Below, one piece after another: positions 42,596-52,329 of a stretch of DNA of 64,000 bases. Under the pieces are notes generated by a model that had not been told where the DNA came from, made no database searches, and worked only from the letters and a program-made list of their open reading frames with translations. Each line of letters begins with the position of its first letter. Position 1 is the first letter of the stretch. Source of the DNA: Chitinophagaceae bacterium. Lineage in GTDB: Bacteria; Bacteroidota; Bacteroidia; Chitinophagales; Chitinophagaceae. The stretch is from contig JADBXP010000012.1 of assembly GCA_020403455.1 (NCBI GenBank), positions 1-64,000 of the forward strand, in the 5' to 3' direction. Made by a program: the position numbers and the translations under genes.

Positions 42596-44092
42596 TTAAC
42601 TATTCAATTTGCTTCGCTTTTTACTGTAGGCAAAATAGACTACAAGTCCTAGTATCATCCATACCATTGCAAACTTTAGTGTGCGTTGGTCGATCGCTGC
42701 TATCATCCCGAGACAGATTACTGCGCCCAAAATAGGTACCACCGGAACCAGTGGTGTCTTAAAAGGTCTGGGCATATCTGGGTTTTCTCTTCGCATGATC
42801 CATACACCCAAGCTAACCAATACAAATGCGAAGAGCGTACCGAAAGATGTGAGGTCGCCCGCCACATGTCCGGGTACAAAAGCTGCAAAAGCTCCTACAA
42901 AAACAAAGAGAATCAAATTAGCTTTATAGGGAGTTTGAAATTTCGGGTGCAGCTCTCCAAATGCCTTTGGAATCAGGCCATCGTTACTCATAGAATAGAA
43001 AATTCGACTTTGTCCCATCAACATCACCAGTATTACTGAAGAGAATCCAGCCAAAATCGCAACTGTTACAGCTGTAGCCAGCCATTCATATCCTTTCATA
43101 TAATTGGAGATGGCATAAGCAACAGAAGCTTCTCTACCTTTTTCCGGATCTACGAACTCTTGCCAATTGGCAACACCGGTCAGCACATGTCCGAAAAGAA
43201 TGTATAGAATTGTACAAACAACGAGGGATCCTAAAATTCCAATTGGCATATCTCTTTTCGGATTCTTAGCTTCCTGCGCGGCAGTGCTCACTGCATCGAA
43301 TCCGATGAAAGCAAAGAAAACGATGGCAGCACCACCCAGTACTCCACCCAGCCCATGTTTGAAAAACCCGTCGTAATTCACCAATTCAACACCTGCCGCA
43401 TCAACTACCGGCTTGGTGCCTTCAGGAATCATATAAGGTGTATGGTTTTCCGGTTTAATGAACTGCCAGCCAACCACAATAAATAAGATTACAATAGCTA
43501 CTTTGATGAAGACGATGATGGCATTCACCATAGCACTTTCCTGTGTTCCTTTAATCAACAAAAGTGTCAATAGCAATAAAATAACCAAGGCAGGTGCATT
43601 CATGATACCCTGGTGCAGTACTCCAGCGCTATCTGTAAAACTTTCAAATGGCGAATGGCACCATTCATACGGGACCGCCCCCCCCAGCAGTTTGTTGAGG
43701 TATTCGCTCCAGGCAATTGATACAGTAGCAGCACCCAATGCATATTCCATGATCAATGCCCAGCCAATGATCCAGGCAATCGTTTCACCCATTGTTACAT
43801 AGGAGTATGCATAAGCACTTCCTGAGATAGGTATCATCGCAGCGAATTCTGCATAGCAGAGTCCTGCAAATGCACATCCGACGGCAGCAATAATAAATGA
43901 AATGGTAACAGCAGGTCCGGCAGCTTGTCCTGCAGCCGCAGCTGTTCTTACAAATAACCCCGCGCCAATAATGGCTCCAATGCCTAGGGCCACCAGATTA
44001 CCTGCCCCCAGGGTTCTCTTCAATCCCTTTTCAGAGTCTCCGGCCTGTGCCAGTAACAGATCGAGGGATTTTTTTCTGCTGAATAAACTCAT
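42596..44092 (-). CDS. APC-family amino-acid permease
   Basis: A 498-residue carrier with about twelve to fourteen spans. The start L-G-A-G-N-L-V-A-L-G-I-G-A-I-I-G-A-G-L-F is the APC superfamily signature in span 1, and the length and E-Y-A-L-G-A-A-T-V region fit the cationic amino-acid transporter (CAT/YfnA-like) branch. It imports amino acids with protons. Single gene, own terminator at 42547; 146 bp to the divergent symporter start at 44239. Confidence 0.92.
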   Translation of the reverse strand: MSLFSRKKSLDLLLAQAGDSEKGLKRTLGAGNLVALGIGAIIGAGLFVRTAAAAGQAAGPAVTISFIIAAVGCAFAGLCYAEFAAMIPISGSAYAYSYVTMGETIAWIIGWALIMEYALGAATVSIAWSEYLNKLLGGAVPYEWCHSPFESFTDSAGVLHQGIMNAPALVILLLLTLLLIKGTQESAMVNAIIVFIKVAIVILFIVVGWQFIKPENHTPYMIPEGTKPVVDAAGVELVNYDGFFKHGLGGVLGGAAIVFFAFIGFDAVSTAAQEAKNPKRDMPIGILGSLVVCTILYILFGHVLTGVANWQEFVDPEKGREASVAYAISNYMKGYEWLATAVTVAILAGFSSVILVMLMGQSRIFYSMSNDGLIPKAFGELHPKFQTPYKANLILFVFVGAFAAFVPGHVAGDLTSFGTLFAFVLVSLGVWIMRRENPDMPRPFKTPLVPVVPILGAVICLGMIAAIDQRTLKFAMVWMILGLVVYFAYSKKRSKLNS

Positions 44093-44238
44093 GATACAAA
44101 TGTTAGGTTTTCAAATAAATTCATCCGGAAAAATAGGCAATTCTTCGCTCTTATAACAAAAGTTTTTGTAGCCTCCCCCATTTTTTGCCCCCACGGCTTT
44201 CGAGGGATTCATTATCTTGCAAGCTAATCATCGCCCAT

Positions 44239-45495
44239 ATGAAAAAGTCGAACCGGCTCACGATTTATATCCTGATTGCTATGGTCGCAGGAGCCATTCT
44301 GGGCTATGTAGTCCATGTCAATGCAGAGCAGCCATTTATTGATACTTTCTCAAAAAATATCAAGTTACTCACAACGGTTTTTATCAGGTTGGTGCAGATG
44401 ATCATCGCTCCACTCGTTTTTTCCACCTTGGTAGTTGGGATCGCTAAACTGGGCGACCTGAAGTCTGTGGGAAGGGTAGGTGGAAAAGCCATGCTTTGGT
44501 TCATTGCAGCTTCCCTCGTCAGTCTTTTACTGGGAATGGTTCTGGTCAATTTTTTCCAACCCGGTGCCGGCTTTACCGAAATAAAAGGGGATGCCACTGA
44601 AGCAGGTAAGCTGGTCAGCAATACCCAACAATTCAACCTGCAGCAATTTGTTGAACACATTGTACCCCGCAGCGTATTTGAAGCAATGGCTACCAATGAA
44701 ATTCTGCAGCTAGTTATTTTCAGTATATTTTTTGGTGTGGCAACAGCAGCCCTGGGCGATAAGGCAAAACTGATCGTAAAGGGATTAGACGCAGTTGCAC
44801 ATATCATTCTGAAAATGGTTGGCTATGTGATGAATGTTGCTCCCCTGGGCGTTTTCGGGGCCATCGCCGCCGTTATAGCTGCAAAAGGACTGGATGTGTT
44901 TATCTTCTACAGCAAGTATCTTTTGTACTTTTTAATCGGCATTACTTTACTCTGGCTCATATTGCTTACCGTCGGCTATCTTATTCTCGGCAAGAGATTA
45001 CCAGAATTGCTGCGACAAATCGTTTCACCACTGATCATCGCTTTCAGTACCACCAGCAGCGAAGCCGTTTTTCCCAAGCTAACAGAAGAGTTGGAAAAAT
45101 TTGGCTGTAAGAATAAAATTGTATCCTTTATCCTCCCACTGGGTTATTCTTTTAATCTTGATGGCAGCATGATGTACATGACATTTGCCAGCATCGCCAT
45201 CGCTCAGGCCAATAATATTCACCTCGATACAGGCACCCAACTTACCATGCTACTCGTTTTGATGCTCACCAGCAAAGGTATTGCCGGAGTTCCTCGTGCA
45301 TCTCTTGTTGTTGTTACTGCCACCTGTGCCATGTTCAAGATTCCCCCGGAAGGCATTGCCCTGATACTTCCAATTGATCACTTCTGCGATATGTTCCGCA
45401 CTGCGACCAATGTGCTGGGAAATACACTCGCTACTGCCGTTGTGAGCAAATGGGAAAATGAATTGGGTCCGGCTCAAACCTCCGTAGAATCTTGA
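44239..45495 (+). CDS. Dicarboxylate/amino-acid:cation symporter (DAACS family)
   Basis: About 418 residues from the ATG at 44239. The serine-rich re-entrant loop S-T-T-S-S-E-A-V-F-P and the N-L-D-G-S-M-M-Y-M segment define the glutamate/dicarboxylate symporter family (GltP, DctA). The upstream in-frame start at 44185 adds 18 residues without character. It moves glutamate, aspartate or C4-dicarboxylates with H+ or Na+. Followed 22 bp later by a DedA gene in the same direction. Confidence 0.93.
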   Translation: MKKSNRLTIYILIAMVAGAILGYVVHVNAEQPFIDTFSKNIKLLTTVFIRLVQMIIAPLVFSTLVVGIAKLGDLKSVGRVGGKAMLWFIAASLVSLLLGMVLVNFFQPGAGFTEIKGDATEAGKLVSNTQQFNLQQFVEHIVPRSVFEAMATNEILQLVIFSIFFGVATAALGDKAKLIVKGLDAVAHIILKMVGYVMNVAPLGVFGAIAAVIAAKGLDVFIFYSKYLLYFLIGITLLWLILLTVGYLILGKRLPELLRQIVSPLIIAFSTTSSEAVFPKLTEELEKFGCKNKIVSFILPLGYSFNLDGSMMYMTFASIAIAQANNIHLDTGTQLTMLLVLMLTSKGIAGVPRASLVVVTATCAMFKIPPEGIALILPIDHFCDMFRTATNVLGNTLATAVVSKWENELGPAQTSVES

Positions 45496-45517
45496 TATAC
45501 ATAATAACTTAATTCAG

Positions 45518-46219
45518 ATGTTACTCTCATTGTTGCTAGGCGCAGAATTTCACTGGACTCAATTGTTGCAGCCCCAGTTTTATGTGGAACATGGTGGACT
45601 ATGGCTGGTGGTGCTCGTGGTATTTGCAGAGACCGGACTATTCGCCGGATTTTTTCTTCCCGGTGATAGTCTTTTATTCGTTGCCGGAATTTATAGCAGT
45701 GATCTGGCTCGTTCTCTTTTTAGTACCGGAAATGAAGTGGGTGATCTGCTCCTCATAGGGAGTTTGATATCAGCAGCCGGTATAGCCGGAAATTTTGTTG
45801 GTTTCTGGTTTGGAAATAAAGTAGGACATGCCATGTATGAATGGAAAGATAACCTGCTTTTCAAAAAACGGTACCTGACACAGGCACATGATTTTTATGA
45901 AAAGCACGGAGGTGGTGCCATAGTTATCGCCCGATTCATTCCAATTGTTCGCACATTTGCACCTATCGTTGCGGGTATTGTTGGCATGGATAAAAAGAAA
46001 TTCAGCTTCTTCAATATCGTCGGGTGCGTTGCCTGGGTGTTCAGCATGCTTTTTGCCGGACACTTCCTGCAAAAATGGATACTCGCCCGTTTTGGCTTCG
46101 ATCTGCGCCTTCACCTGGAAGTGATTGTTCTCGGAATCGTTTTTGTCACTACCGCACCATTGATTTACAAACTGATCTTTCACAAGAAGCAGTCCGAAAG
46201 TGATCAAACACCCAGCTAA
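45518..46219 (+). CDS. DedA/VTT-domain membrane protein
   Basis: A 233-residue membrane protein with the VTT (SNARE-associated) domain. Visible landmarks are F-A-E-T-G-L-F-A-G-F-F-L-P-G-D-S near residue 36 and R-F-I-P-I-V-R-T-F-A-P near 144, the acidic and basic re-entrant motifs of DedA proteins. Members act in undecaprenyl-phosphate or phospholipid recycling. The stop at 46217 lies inside the start of the next MFS gene, a 20-bp overlap, suggesting coupled translation. Confidence 0.93.
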   Translation: MLLSLLLGAEFHWTQLLQPQFYVEHGGLWLVVLVVFAETGLFAGFFLPGDSLLFVAGIYSSDLARSLFSTGNEVGDLLLIGSLISAAGIAGNFVGFWFGNKVGHAMYEWKDNLLFKKRYLTQAHDFYEKHGGGAIVIARFIPIVRTFAPIVAGIVGMDKKKFSFFNIVGCVAWVFSMLFAGHFLQKWILARFGFDLRLHLEVIVLGIVFVTTAPLIYKLIFHKKQSESDQTPS

Positions 46220-47459
46220 TCAACTCCAGTCAACATCCGGATATCCGGGACTTTTCTCCCTGCCTGTTTTGGTAGGTGCCCTGGGATTCTTTGTCGATAT
46301 TTTCGATCTACTTCTTTTTTCCATCGTACGTAAACCCAGCCTGGCTTCTCTGGGCCTGTCTTCTGAAGAAGTACTTCATAGCGGAGAACTCATCATTAGT
46401 GTTCAAATGATTGGGCTTACATTGGGAGGGATACTTTGGGGTATCATGGGAGATAAAAAAGGCAGATTGAGTGTTCTCTTCGGTTCCATACTTCTTTACT
46501 CCCTTGCTAACCTCGCCAATGGTATGGTACAAACAGTTCCTCAATATGTACTGGTTCGCTTCCTGGCAGGTTTAGGTTTGGCCGGTGAACTGGGCGCCAG
46601 TATTACATTGGTTACCGAAATGCTACCTGCACACCGAAGGGGATTGGCAGCTACGATCATTGCTTCCACCGGCGTTGCCGGTGCACTCGTTGCCTATCTT
46701 GTTTACAATGCTACCCAAGACTGGCGGTTGTGTTATTATATTGGAGGTGGCCTGGGTATTTTACTTTTACTGCTGCGTGCACGAATGAGCGAGAGTGGCC
46801 TTTACCATGAAGTGAAATCATCCCAGGTGCGACGAGGTGATTTTTGGATGTTGTTCAACAACCGCGATCGTTTTTTAAGGTACGCCAAGGGGGTGTTGAT
46901 TGGTTTTCCAGTATGGTTTGTCATTGGTGTTTTGATTACTTTTTCAGATCAGTTTGGCAAAGAAATGGGAATTGAAGGGATTGACCCGGCTAAAGCAATT
47001 TTTTATCAATACATAGCCATCGGATTAGGAGATATCAGCGCCGGATTACTGAGCAATTATTTAAAAAGCAGAAAAAAGGCTTTGACTGTATTTTATGTCA
47101 TACTGGTGATTTCCATTACTCTCTACTTCCTGCAATCACAGGGATGGGGCAACCAAACTACGATGTACTGGATATGCGCTGCCATGGGTTTTGGTTCGGG
47201 TATTTCTGTTCTATACATTACCATGTCTGCAGAGCAATTCGGAACCAATCTGCGGGCTACAACCGCTATTTCCATTCCTAATCTGGTTAGAGGACTTCTG
47301 CCTCTTATTTTGATTTTTCAGCGATTACTGCAGCAGATTACCCATAGTTATCTGAAGGCAGGAATGATCGCCGCAGTATTTGTGATGGTTGCTTCTGCCT
47401 GGGCACTGTATACTACCCGCGAAACTTTCGGTAAAGACATGGATTTTATTGAGTCATGA
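46200..47459 (+). CDS. MFS transporter, metabolite:H+ symporter-like (paralogue 1)
   Basis: A 419-residue carrier with about twelve spans. FFVDIFDLLLF in span 1, GDKKGRLSVLFG, RFLAGLGLAGELGAS and SAEQFGTNLRAT match the carriers at 27704 and 47557. Translation appears to start at the GTG at 46200, 20 bp inside the DedA gene; I see no better start before span 1. It is the first of two tandem paralogues, 97 bp apart. Cargo unknown, probably an organic acid or osmolyte. Confidence 0.9.
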   Translation: MIKHPANQLQSTSGYPGLFSLPVLVGALGFFVDIFDLLLFSIVRKPSLASLGLSSEEVLHSGELIISVQMIGLTLGGILWGIMGDKKGRLSVLFGSILLYSLANLANGMVQTVPQYVLVRFLAGLGLAGELGASITLVTEMLPAHRRGLAATIIASTGVAGALVAYLVYNATQDWRLCYYIGGGLGILLLLLRARMSESGLYHEVKSSQVRRGDFWMLFNNRDRFLRYAKGVLIGFPVWFVIGVLITFSDQFGKEMGIEGIDPAKAIFYQYIAIGLGDISAGLLSNYLKSRKKALTVFYVILVISITLYFLQSQGWGNQTTMYWICAAMGFGSGISVLYITMSAEQFGTNLRATTAISIPNLVRGLLPLILIFQRLLQQITHSYLKAGMIAAVFVMVASAWALYTTRETFGKDMDFIES

Positions 47460-47556
47460 GTTAATTTCATGTAACATGCTGTAAATTGAGGAGCAACTTT
47501 ACATTGCCATCAACAAGGTTGAATAAAGATTGCATCGGGCATCTAAAAATCGAACC

Positions 47557-48798
47557 ATGAATCAAAAACCGCTTTCTATTTTTTCTATACCTGTACTGGT
47601 TGCAGCTCTGGGCTATTTTGTCGATGTATATGACTTATTGCTATTTACTATTGTACGCGAACCCAGTCTGAAAGGAATTGGCCTTGATCTCAGCGATAAG
47701 GCATCAATATTGGCTGCCAGCACCAAAATCATCAATTGGCAAATGGTGGGGCTGCTTATTGGAGGTCTATTGTGGGGAACATTGGGTGACAAAAAAGGTC
47801 GGCTGAGTGTTCTGTTTGGTTCGATAGCACTTTATTCAGTTGCCAATTTCGTCACCGGATATGTTCAGACAGTGGACCAATATGCCTGGCTGCGATTTGT
47901 AGCCGGGGTAGGATTGGCAGGGGAGCTGGGGGCGGGAGTTACCCTGGTGAGCGAATTGCTTCCTAAAGAAAAAAGAGGGGTAGGTACTTCATTGGTAGCA
48001 GGAATCGGACTCTTTGGGGCAGTATTTGCGTACTTTGTTTATCAATTAACAGATGACTGGCGTCTATGTTATAAAATAGGTGGGATACTTGGCATAGGAT
48101 TGCTCTTATTGCGAATATCAGTTGCTGAAAGCGGCATGTTCAAAGAGGTAAAAGAAAAGAAAGTGAGCCGGGGAGACTTTACAATGTTCTTCAGCAATAA
48201 AGATCGATTTAAAAAATATATGCTGGCGATTTTAATTGGACTCCCCACCTGGTATGTAATCGGAATTTTGGTCAATCTCAGCAATCGATTCGCGGGCGAG
48301 TTTTTCGGTTCTATCTCTATTGACAGCGGACGAGCCATCATGTTTGCCTATGTAGGAATAGCTACCGGAGATATTGTAATCGGTCTGGTAAGTCAATACT
48401 TCAAGAGCAGAAAAAAGGCTCTATTGACATTCTACATCATGACCATTCTTGGATTGATCTATTTCTTCAGTCCCCTGAATACTTCCGATTCAACCATGTA
48501 TGCGGTATGCGGTTACCTGGGTTTCAGCACCGGTTTCTGGGCCATTTTTGTCACCATGGGTGCCGAACAATTTGGCACCAACCTACGCGCAACAGCAGCA
48601 ACTACCATTCCCAATATGGTGCGCGGAGCACTCCCATTAATCAATTTAATGTTCCTGGATCTTTTCCAGAAAACTTATGGCTGGAATCTGTCTACAAGTG
48701 GTATGGTTACGGGTGCAATTGTAATGAGTATAACATTGCTGGCTTTTTACCACACGGAAGAGACGTTTCACAAAGACCTCAATTACATCGAGGAATAG
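47557..48798 (+). CDS. MFS transporter, metabolite:H+ symporter-like (paralogue 2)
   Basis: About 413 residues from the ATG at 47557; a TTG at 47530 in frame is unlikely. FVDVYDLLLF, GDKKGRLSVLFG, RFVAGVGLAGELGAG and GAEQFGTNLRAT are shared with the neighbours at 46200 and with 27704. Tandem duplication with 46200 is the likely origin. A 12-span topology is retained and nothing looks degraded. No operator of the island type is upstream, so regulation differs from the carrier at 27704. Confidence 0.9.
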   Translation: MNQKPLSIFSIPVLVAALGYFVDVYDLLLFTIVREPSLKGIGLDLSDKASILAASTKIINWQMVGLLIGGLLWGTLGDKKGRLSVLFGSIALYSVANFVTGYVQTVDQYAWLRFVAGVGLAGELGAGVTLVSELLPKEKRGVGTSLVAGIGLFGAVFAYFVYQLTDDWRLCYKIGGILGIGLLLLRISVAESGMFKEVKEKKVSRGDFTMFFSNKDRFKKYMLAILIGLPTWYVIGILVNLSNRFAGEFFGSISIDSGRAIMFAYVGIATGDIVIGLVSQYFKSRKKALLTFYIMTILGLIYFFSPLNTSDSTMYAVCGYLGFSTGFWAIFVTMGAEQFGTNLRATAATTIPNMVRGALPLINLMFLDLFQKTYGWNLSTSGMVTGAIVMSITLLAFYHTEETFHKDLNYIEE

Positions 48799-48874
48799 AA
48801 GGTAACTAACAGTGGAACCAACAAATTCAATTCCATATTGCGGAAGCAATTACTTTTACAGTGAATAAATAGTT

Positions 48875-49882
48875 ATGAAGCTGCTGGTAATTCGATTTTC
48901 TTCCATTGGTGACATCGTACTAACGACTCCTGTCTTGCGCTGTATTAAAAAGCAACTGCCCGGCACTGAATTGCATTTCCTTACAAAAGAGAGGTATCGA
49001 TCGATATTGGAGGCCAATCCTTATGTAGATAAAATCATCACACTTGGACTTAGCAAGACATTGATGATGCATCAATTGAAGACGGAGAAGTATGATGCCA
49101 TCATTGATTTACACCATAATATTCGAACCTGGGAAGTAAAGCGTGCATTGAAGGGGGTTCCCGCTTACTCATTTCATAAGCTCAATTGGCAAAAATGGCT
49201 GATGACAGCCTGTAAGATCAATCGACTTCCTCAACAACACATCGTTGATCGCTATTTGGCAACTACATCTAGTTTTGGAGTGATGAATGATGGGGAGGGG
49301 TTGGATTATTTTATTCCGGAGGAGCAACAAGTAACGGCGAATGATCTTCCGCTATCGCACCAAATGGGATACATTGCATTGGTAATTGGGGCAGCTCATG
49401 CTACCAAGCAATTGCCCGTAGAACGGTGCATTGAATTGTGTCGCCTACTTTCACTGCCCGTGATTTTATTGGGAGGGAAAGTGGATCATGCCAGAGGAGA
49501 GCAAATTGCCAATCATGACCCCATCAAAGTTTATAATGCCTGCGGAAAATTTTCTTTGCATGAAAGTGCAGATCTGGTGCGCAAATCTCTCTTGGTCATT
49601 ACACCTGATACAGGACTCATGCACATTGCTGCTGCCTTCAAGAAGCCCATCATCAGTATCTGGGGGAATACGATTCCGGCTTTCGGCATGACGCCTTATT
49701 ATGGACGTCATCAGGTACCCCAACAGTTTTCGGAAGTGCAACTGGGATGTCGACCCTGCAGTAAAATTGGCCATGATGCTTGTCCAAAAAAACATTTCAA
49801 CTGTATGCAACAGCAGGACCTTCAGCCGATACAGCAATGGGTACAAGAATTGCTTTCATATGCCCAAGGCTCCATGAAATAA
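48875..49882 (+). CDS. Glycosyltransferase family 9 (heptosyltransferase-like)
   Basis: A 335-residue GT9 enzyme. N-terminal R-F-S-S-I-G-D-I-V-L-T-T-P is the family hallmark, with Asp in the catalytic position, and T-P-D-T-G-L-M-H-I-A near residue 245 binds the nucleotide. It transfers a heptose or related sugar to lipopolysaccharide core. A cysteine cluster (C-R-P-C near residue 292) close to the C-terminus is common in the family. Single gene, ended by the hairpin at 49881. Confidence 0.92.
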   Translation: MKLLVIRFSSIGDIVLTTPVLRCIKKQLPGTELHFLTKERYRSILEANPYVDKIITLGLSKTLMMHQLKTEKYDAIIDLHHNIRTWEVKRALKGVPAYSFHKLNWQKWLMTACKINRLPQQHIVDRYLATTSSFGVMNDGEGLDYFIPEEQQVTANDLPLSHQMGYIALVIGAAHATKQLPVERCIELCRLLSLPVILLGGKVDHARGEQIANHDPIKVYNACGKFSLHESADLVRKSLLVITPDTGLMHIAAAFKKPIISIWGNTIPAFGMTPYYGRHQVPQQFSEVQLGCRPCSKIGHDACPKKHFNCMQQQDLQPIQQWVQELLSYAQGSMK

Positions 49883-49918
49883 AAGAGGCCGTCTCAAATG
49901 ATAGAGACAGCCTCTTTT
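49881..49918. terminator. Bidirectional rho-independent terminator
   Basis: AAAAGAGGC-c-GTCTC (49881-49895) pairs with GAGAC-a-GCCTCTTTT (49904-49918). It lies between the convergent glycosyltransferase (ends 49882) and malate dehydrogenase (ends 49983) genes. Confidence 0.92.
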
Positions 49919-49982
49919 ATTATTCATATCCCTCTTCATGTTGAAGAGGATTTTTTTTCATGGTTCACATGTGCCTGTTTGA

Positions 49983-50912
49983 TTACAGGGTTTTCAGTAC
50001 TTCATTCATGTTTCTCACCGCATCTGCACTCTTATTGAAGAGTTCTTGTTCTGCAGCAGTAAGGTTCATCGGAAGGATTTTTTCCCAACCGGATTTTCCG
50101 ATAACCACCGGAACACCCAGGCAGATATCAGATTGACCATACTCGCCATTCAGAGAAACACAACAGGTGAAAAGTTTTTTCTCGTCGCGAACAATGCTTT
50201 CCACCAGTGCAGCGCCGGCAGCACCGGGGGCATACCAGGCAGAAGTACCGAGTAATTTGGTCAGGGTTGCACCACCTACCATTGTGTCTGCAATGATCTG
50301 CTGTTGCTGTGCTTCCGTCAGGAAGTTGGTAACCGGAATGCTGTTCCAAGTAGCATGGCCGATAAGAGGAATCATGGTTGTATCTCCGTGACCACCAATA
50401 ACTATTGCATTGAGGTCGGAAGGACTGCAACCCAGGTGTTGGCTCAACTGATATTTGAATCTCGAACTATCAAGTGTACCACCCATACCGATGATGCGAT
50501 TTTTAGGAAGACCGGAGCTGGTAAGTGTCAGATAGGTCATTGTATCCATGGGATTGCTCACCACGATAATGATGGCATTGGGTGAGTGCTCCAGAATTTG
50601 ATTGGTGACACCACGAACAATACCTGCATTGGTGCCAATGAGTTCTTCGCGGGTCATCCCGGGTTTGCGGGGAATGCCTGAAGTGATCACAACTACTTCT
50701 GATCCGGCAGTCTTCTTATAATCATTGGTGCTGCCAGTTATGCGGGTATCGAAGCCCAGCAAAGTGGCAGTTTGCATCATATCTTGGGCTTTGCCTTCGG
50801 CAAAACCTTCTTTGATATCCAATAAAACCAGTTCATCAGCCAATTCGGCACGGGCAATGTTATCGGCACAGGTAGCGCCTACGGCACCGGCACCTACTAC
50901 GGTAATTTTCAT
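49983..50912 (-). CDS. mdh: Malate dehydrogenase (lactate-dehydrogenase-like type)
   Basis: A 309-residue NAD-dependent malate dehydrogenase. The nucleotide motif GAGAVG (7-12), Asp32 at the end of strand 2, substrate-binding Arg82, Arg88 and Arg151, and the catalytic His175 in G-G-H-G-D-T are all present. Arg82 in the coenzyme/substrate loop marks malate rather than lactate. It interconverts malate and oxaloacetate in the citrate cycle. Single leftward gene, bounded by a bidirectional terminator. Confidence 0.96.
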   Translation of the reverse strand: MKITVVGAGAVGATCADNIARAELADELVLLDIKEGFAEGKAQDMMQTATLLGFDTRITGSTNDYKKTAGSEVVVITSGIPRKPGMTREELIGTNAGIVRGVTNQILEHSPNAIIIVVSNPMDTMTYLTLTSSGLPKNRIIGMGGTLDSSRFKYQLSQHLGCSPSDLNAIVIGGHGDTTMIPLIGHATWNSIPVTNFLTEAQQQQIIADTMVGGATLTKLLGTSAWYAPGAAGAALVESIVRDEKKLFTCCVSLNGEYGQSDICLGVPVVIGKSGWEKILPMNLTAAEQELFNKSADAVRNMNEVLKTL

Positions 50913-50994
50913 ACGATTTGAAGTATAGATGAGGGAATAAATTTTATCACCGCAAAGGTAGGGGTTCGGCTATTTGCTGCACCCTAAATGGCTT

Positions 50995-51513
50995 TTATTT
51001 TGTTTGAATGATTTGCAAAAATTCCCGAAGGCGAAAAGGTTGTTCAGGGTAGCGCCAGATTTGGGTAAGTCGCCTGTCTGGTCCGTACAAGGCTACCAGG
51101 GGGGTATAGGCAATTCGGTAGTAGGGGACGATGGCATAGGATATATCCTGGCCCACTCGTATAAACGGGAATCGATTCAACTGAAAACGCTGGCTGAATG
51201 CCCGGAGCTCATCCAAGGTCTTATATGCTGCCAGTAGAATGAGGGTGTTGGAAAGTGAGTCGACTTTGCCGATCAATTCCTCCGTTAAATCAATGCAGTG
51301 ACCGCAATCGGGAGAAAAATAAATGATCGCAAGGAAGGGTTGTTGGGAGTGCTGATTGCTGATATAAAAGCTGCTGTCAATGAGCTGAAGATGAAAGGCA
51401 GGAATGGTGTCACTCTTTGCAGCGATTGTTTGAGATTGTGTTGGTAAAAAACTAAATAAAAAAAATACTGTGAGCAGCAATGCCGGTAGGAAATGTCGGG
51501 TAGGGGCGTACAT
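50995..51513 (-). CDS. Exported thioredoxin-like protein
   Basis: A 172-residue protein with a signal peptide (hydrophobic 10-25, cleavage near PTQSQ) and a thioredoxin-like domain whose active site is Cys70-Gly-His-Cys73 in FSPDCGHC. It probably reduces or isomerises disulfides in the periplasm. Its start overlaps the stop of the ABC ATPase gene (TAATG), so the two are translationally coupled, though a functional link is unclear. Confidence 0.85.
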   Translation of the reverse strand: MYAPTRHFLPALLLTVFFLFSFLPTQSQTIAAKSDTIPAFHLQLIDSSFYISNQHSQQPFLAIIYFSPDCGHCIDLTEELIGKVDSLSNTLILLAAYKTLDELRAFSQRFQLNRFPFIRVGQDISYAIVPYYRIAYTPLVALYGPDRRLTQIWRYPEQPFRLREFLQIIQTK

Positions 51514-52298
51514 TATTTAGGTTGCTGTGCATTCATCTGTTCCATCATCCGCATTTCTTTGGCATCTTGAAGGAATTCAGAAGCAAAAATGAAATTGTTG
51601 AGTAACTGATCTTTGCTGAAAATGATGTCTTTGTTGCTTCCTTCCCATTGTTTCCTACCCTGGTGCAGGTAGATGATGTGGTCGCCAATTTCCATCACAC
51701 TGTTCATGTCATGAGAAACTACGATGGTGGTGATGTTAAATTCTTGTGTGATTTCCTGGATTAGTTTATCGATCACCATCGAGGTCTGCGGGTCAAGTCC
51801 GGAATTAGGTTCATCGCAAAATAAATAGCGGGGGTTCATAACTACGGCCCGTGCAATACCCACCCTTTTTTTCATACCCCCACTGATTTCTGCAGGATAT
51901 TTTTTATGGGCTTCCTGGAGATTTACCCGGTTGAGTACCTCATCTGCCCTTTTCTTTTTTTCGGCGCTGGTCCAGTTCGTAAACATATTCAGCGGGAACA
52001 AAACATTTTCCTCTACTGTCATGGAATCGAAAAGTGCTGTTCCCTGAAACAACATTCCGATTTGCTGGCGGAGCATCTTTCTTTCATCTGTCCCCATCTC
52101 CAGCATATCTTTCCCATCGAAAAGAATTTTTCCCATGTTCGGCTGGAATAATCCCACCATGCATTTGGTGAGCACTGTTTTTCCACTTCCACTACTTCCG
52201 ATGATGAGGTTGCACTTGCCGGCTTCCATTATAGCACTGATATCTTCCAGGATGACCCGGTCACCGAAGCTTTTGTGTATGTGCTGAATTTCTATCAT
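51513..52298 (-). CDS. ABC transporter ATP-binding protein, MlaF-type
   Basis: A 261-residue ATPase. Walker A is GSSGSGKT (34-41), the signature is I-S-G-G-M-K-K-R-V-G-I-A-R, and Walker B ends in C-D-E-P-N-S-G-L-D-P. The SGGM signature is characteristic of the MlaF/MCE-type lipid transport ATPases that work with MlaE and an MCE protein in phospholipid trafficking. No MlaE or MCE gene is adjacent (lysA lies upstream, a thioredoxin-like gene downstream), so the partners must be elsewhere. Confidence 0.92.
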   Translation of the reverse strand: MIEIQHIHKSFGDRVILEDISAIMEAGKCNLIIGSSGSGKTVLTKCMVGLFQPNMGKILFDGKDMLEMGTDERKMLRQQIGMLFQGTALFDSMTVEENVLFPLNMFTNWTSAEKKKRADEVLNRVNLQEAHKKYPAEISGGMKKRVGIARAVVMNPRYLFCDEPNSGLDPQTSMVIDKLIQEITQEFNITTIVVSHDMNSVMEIGDHIIYLHQGRKQWEGSNKDIIFSKDQLLNNFIFASEFLQDAKEMRMMEQMNAQQPK

Positions 52299-52329
52299 GA
52301 AAGGGGCTGCTATTGCAACATTAAAACTA

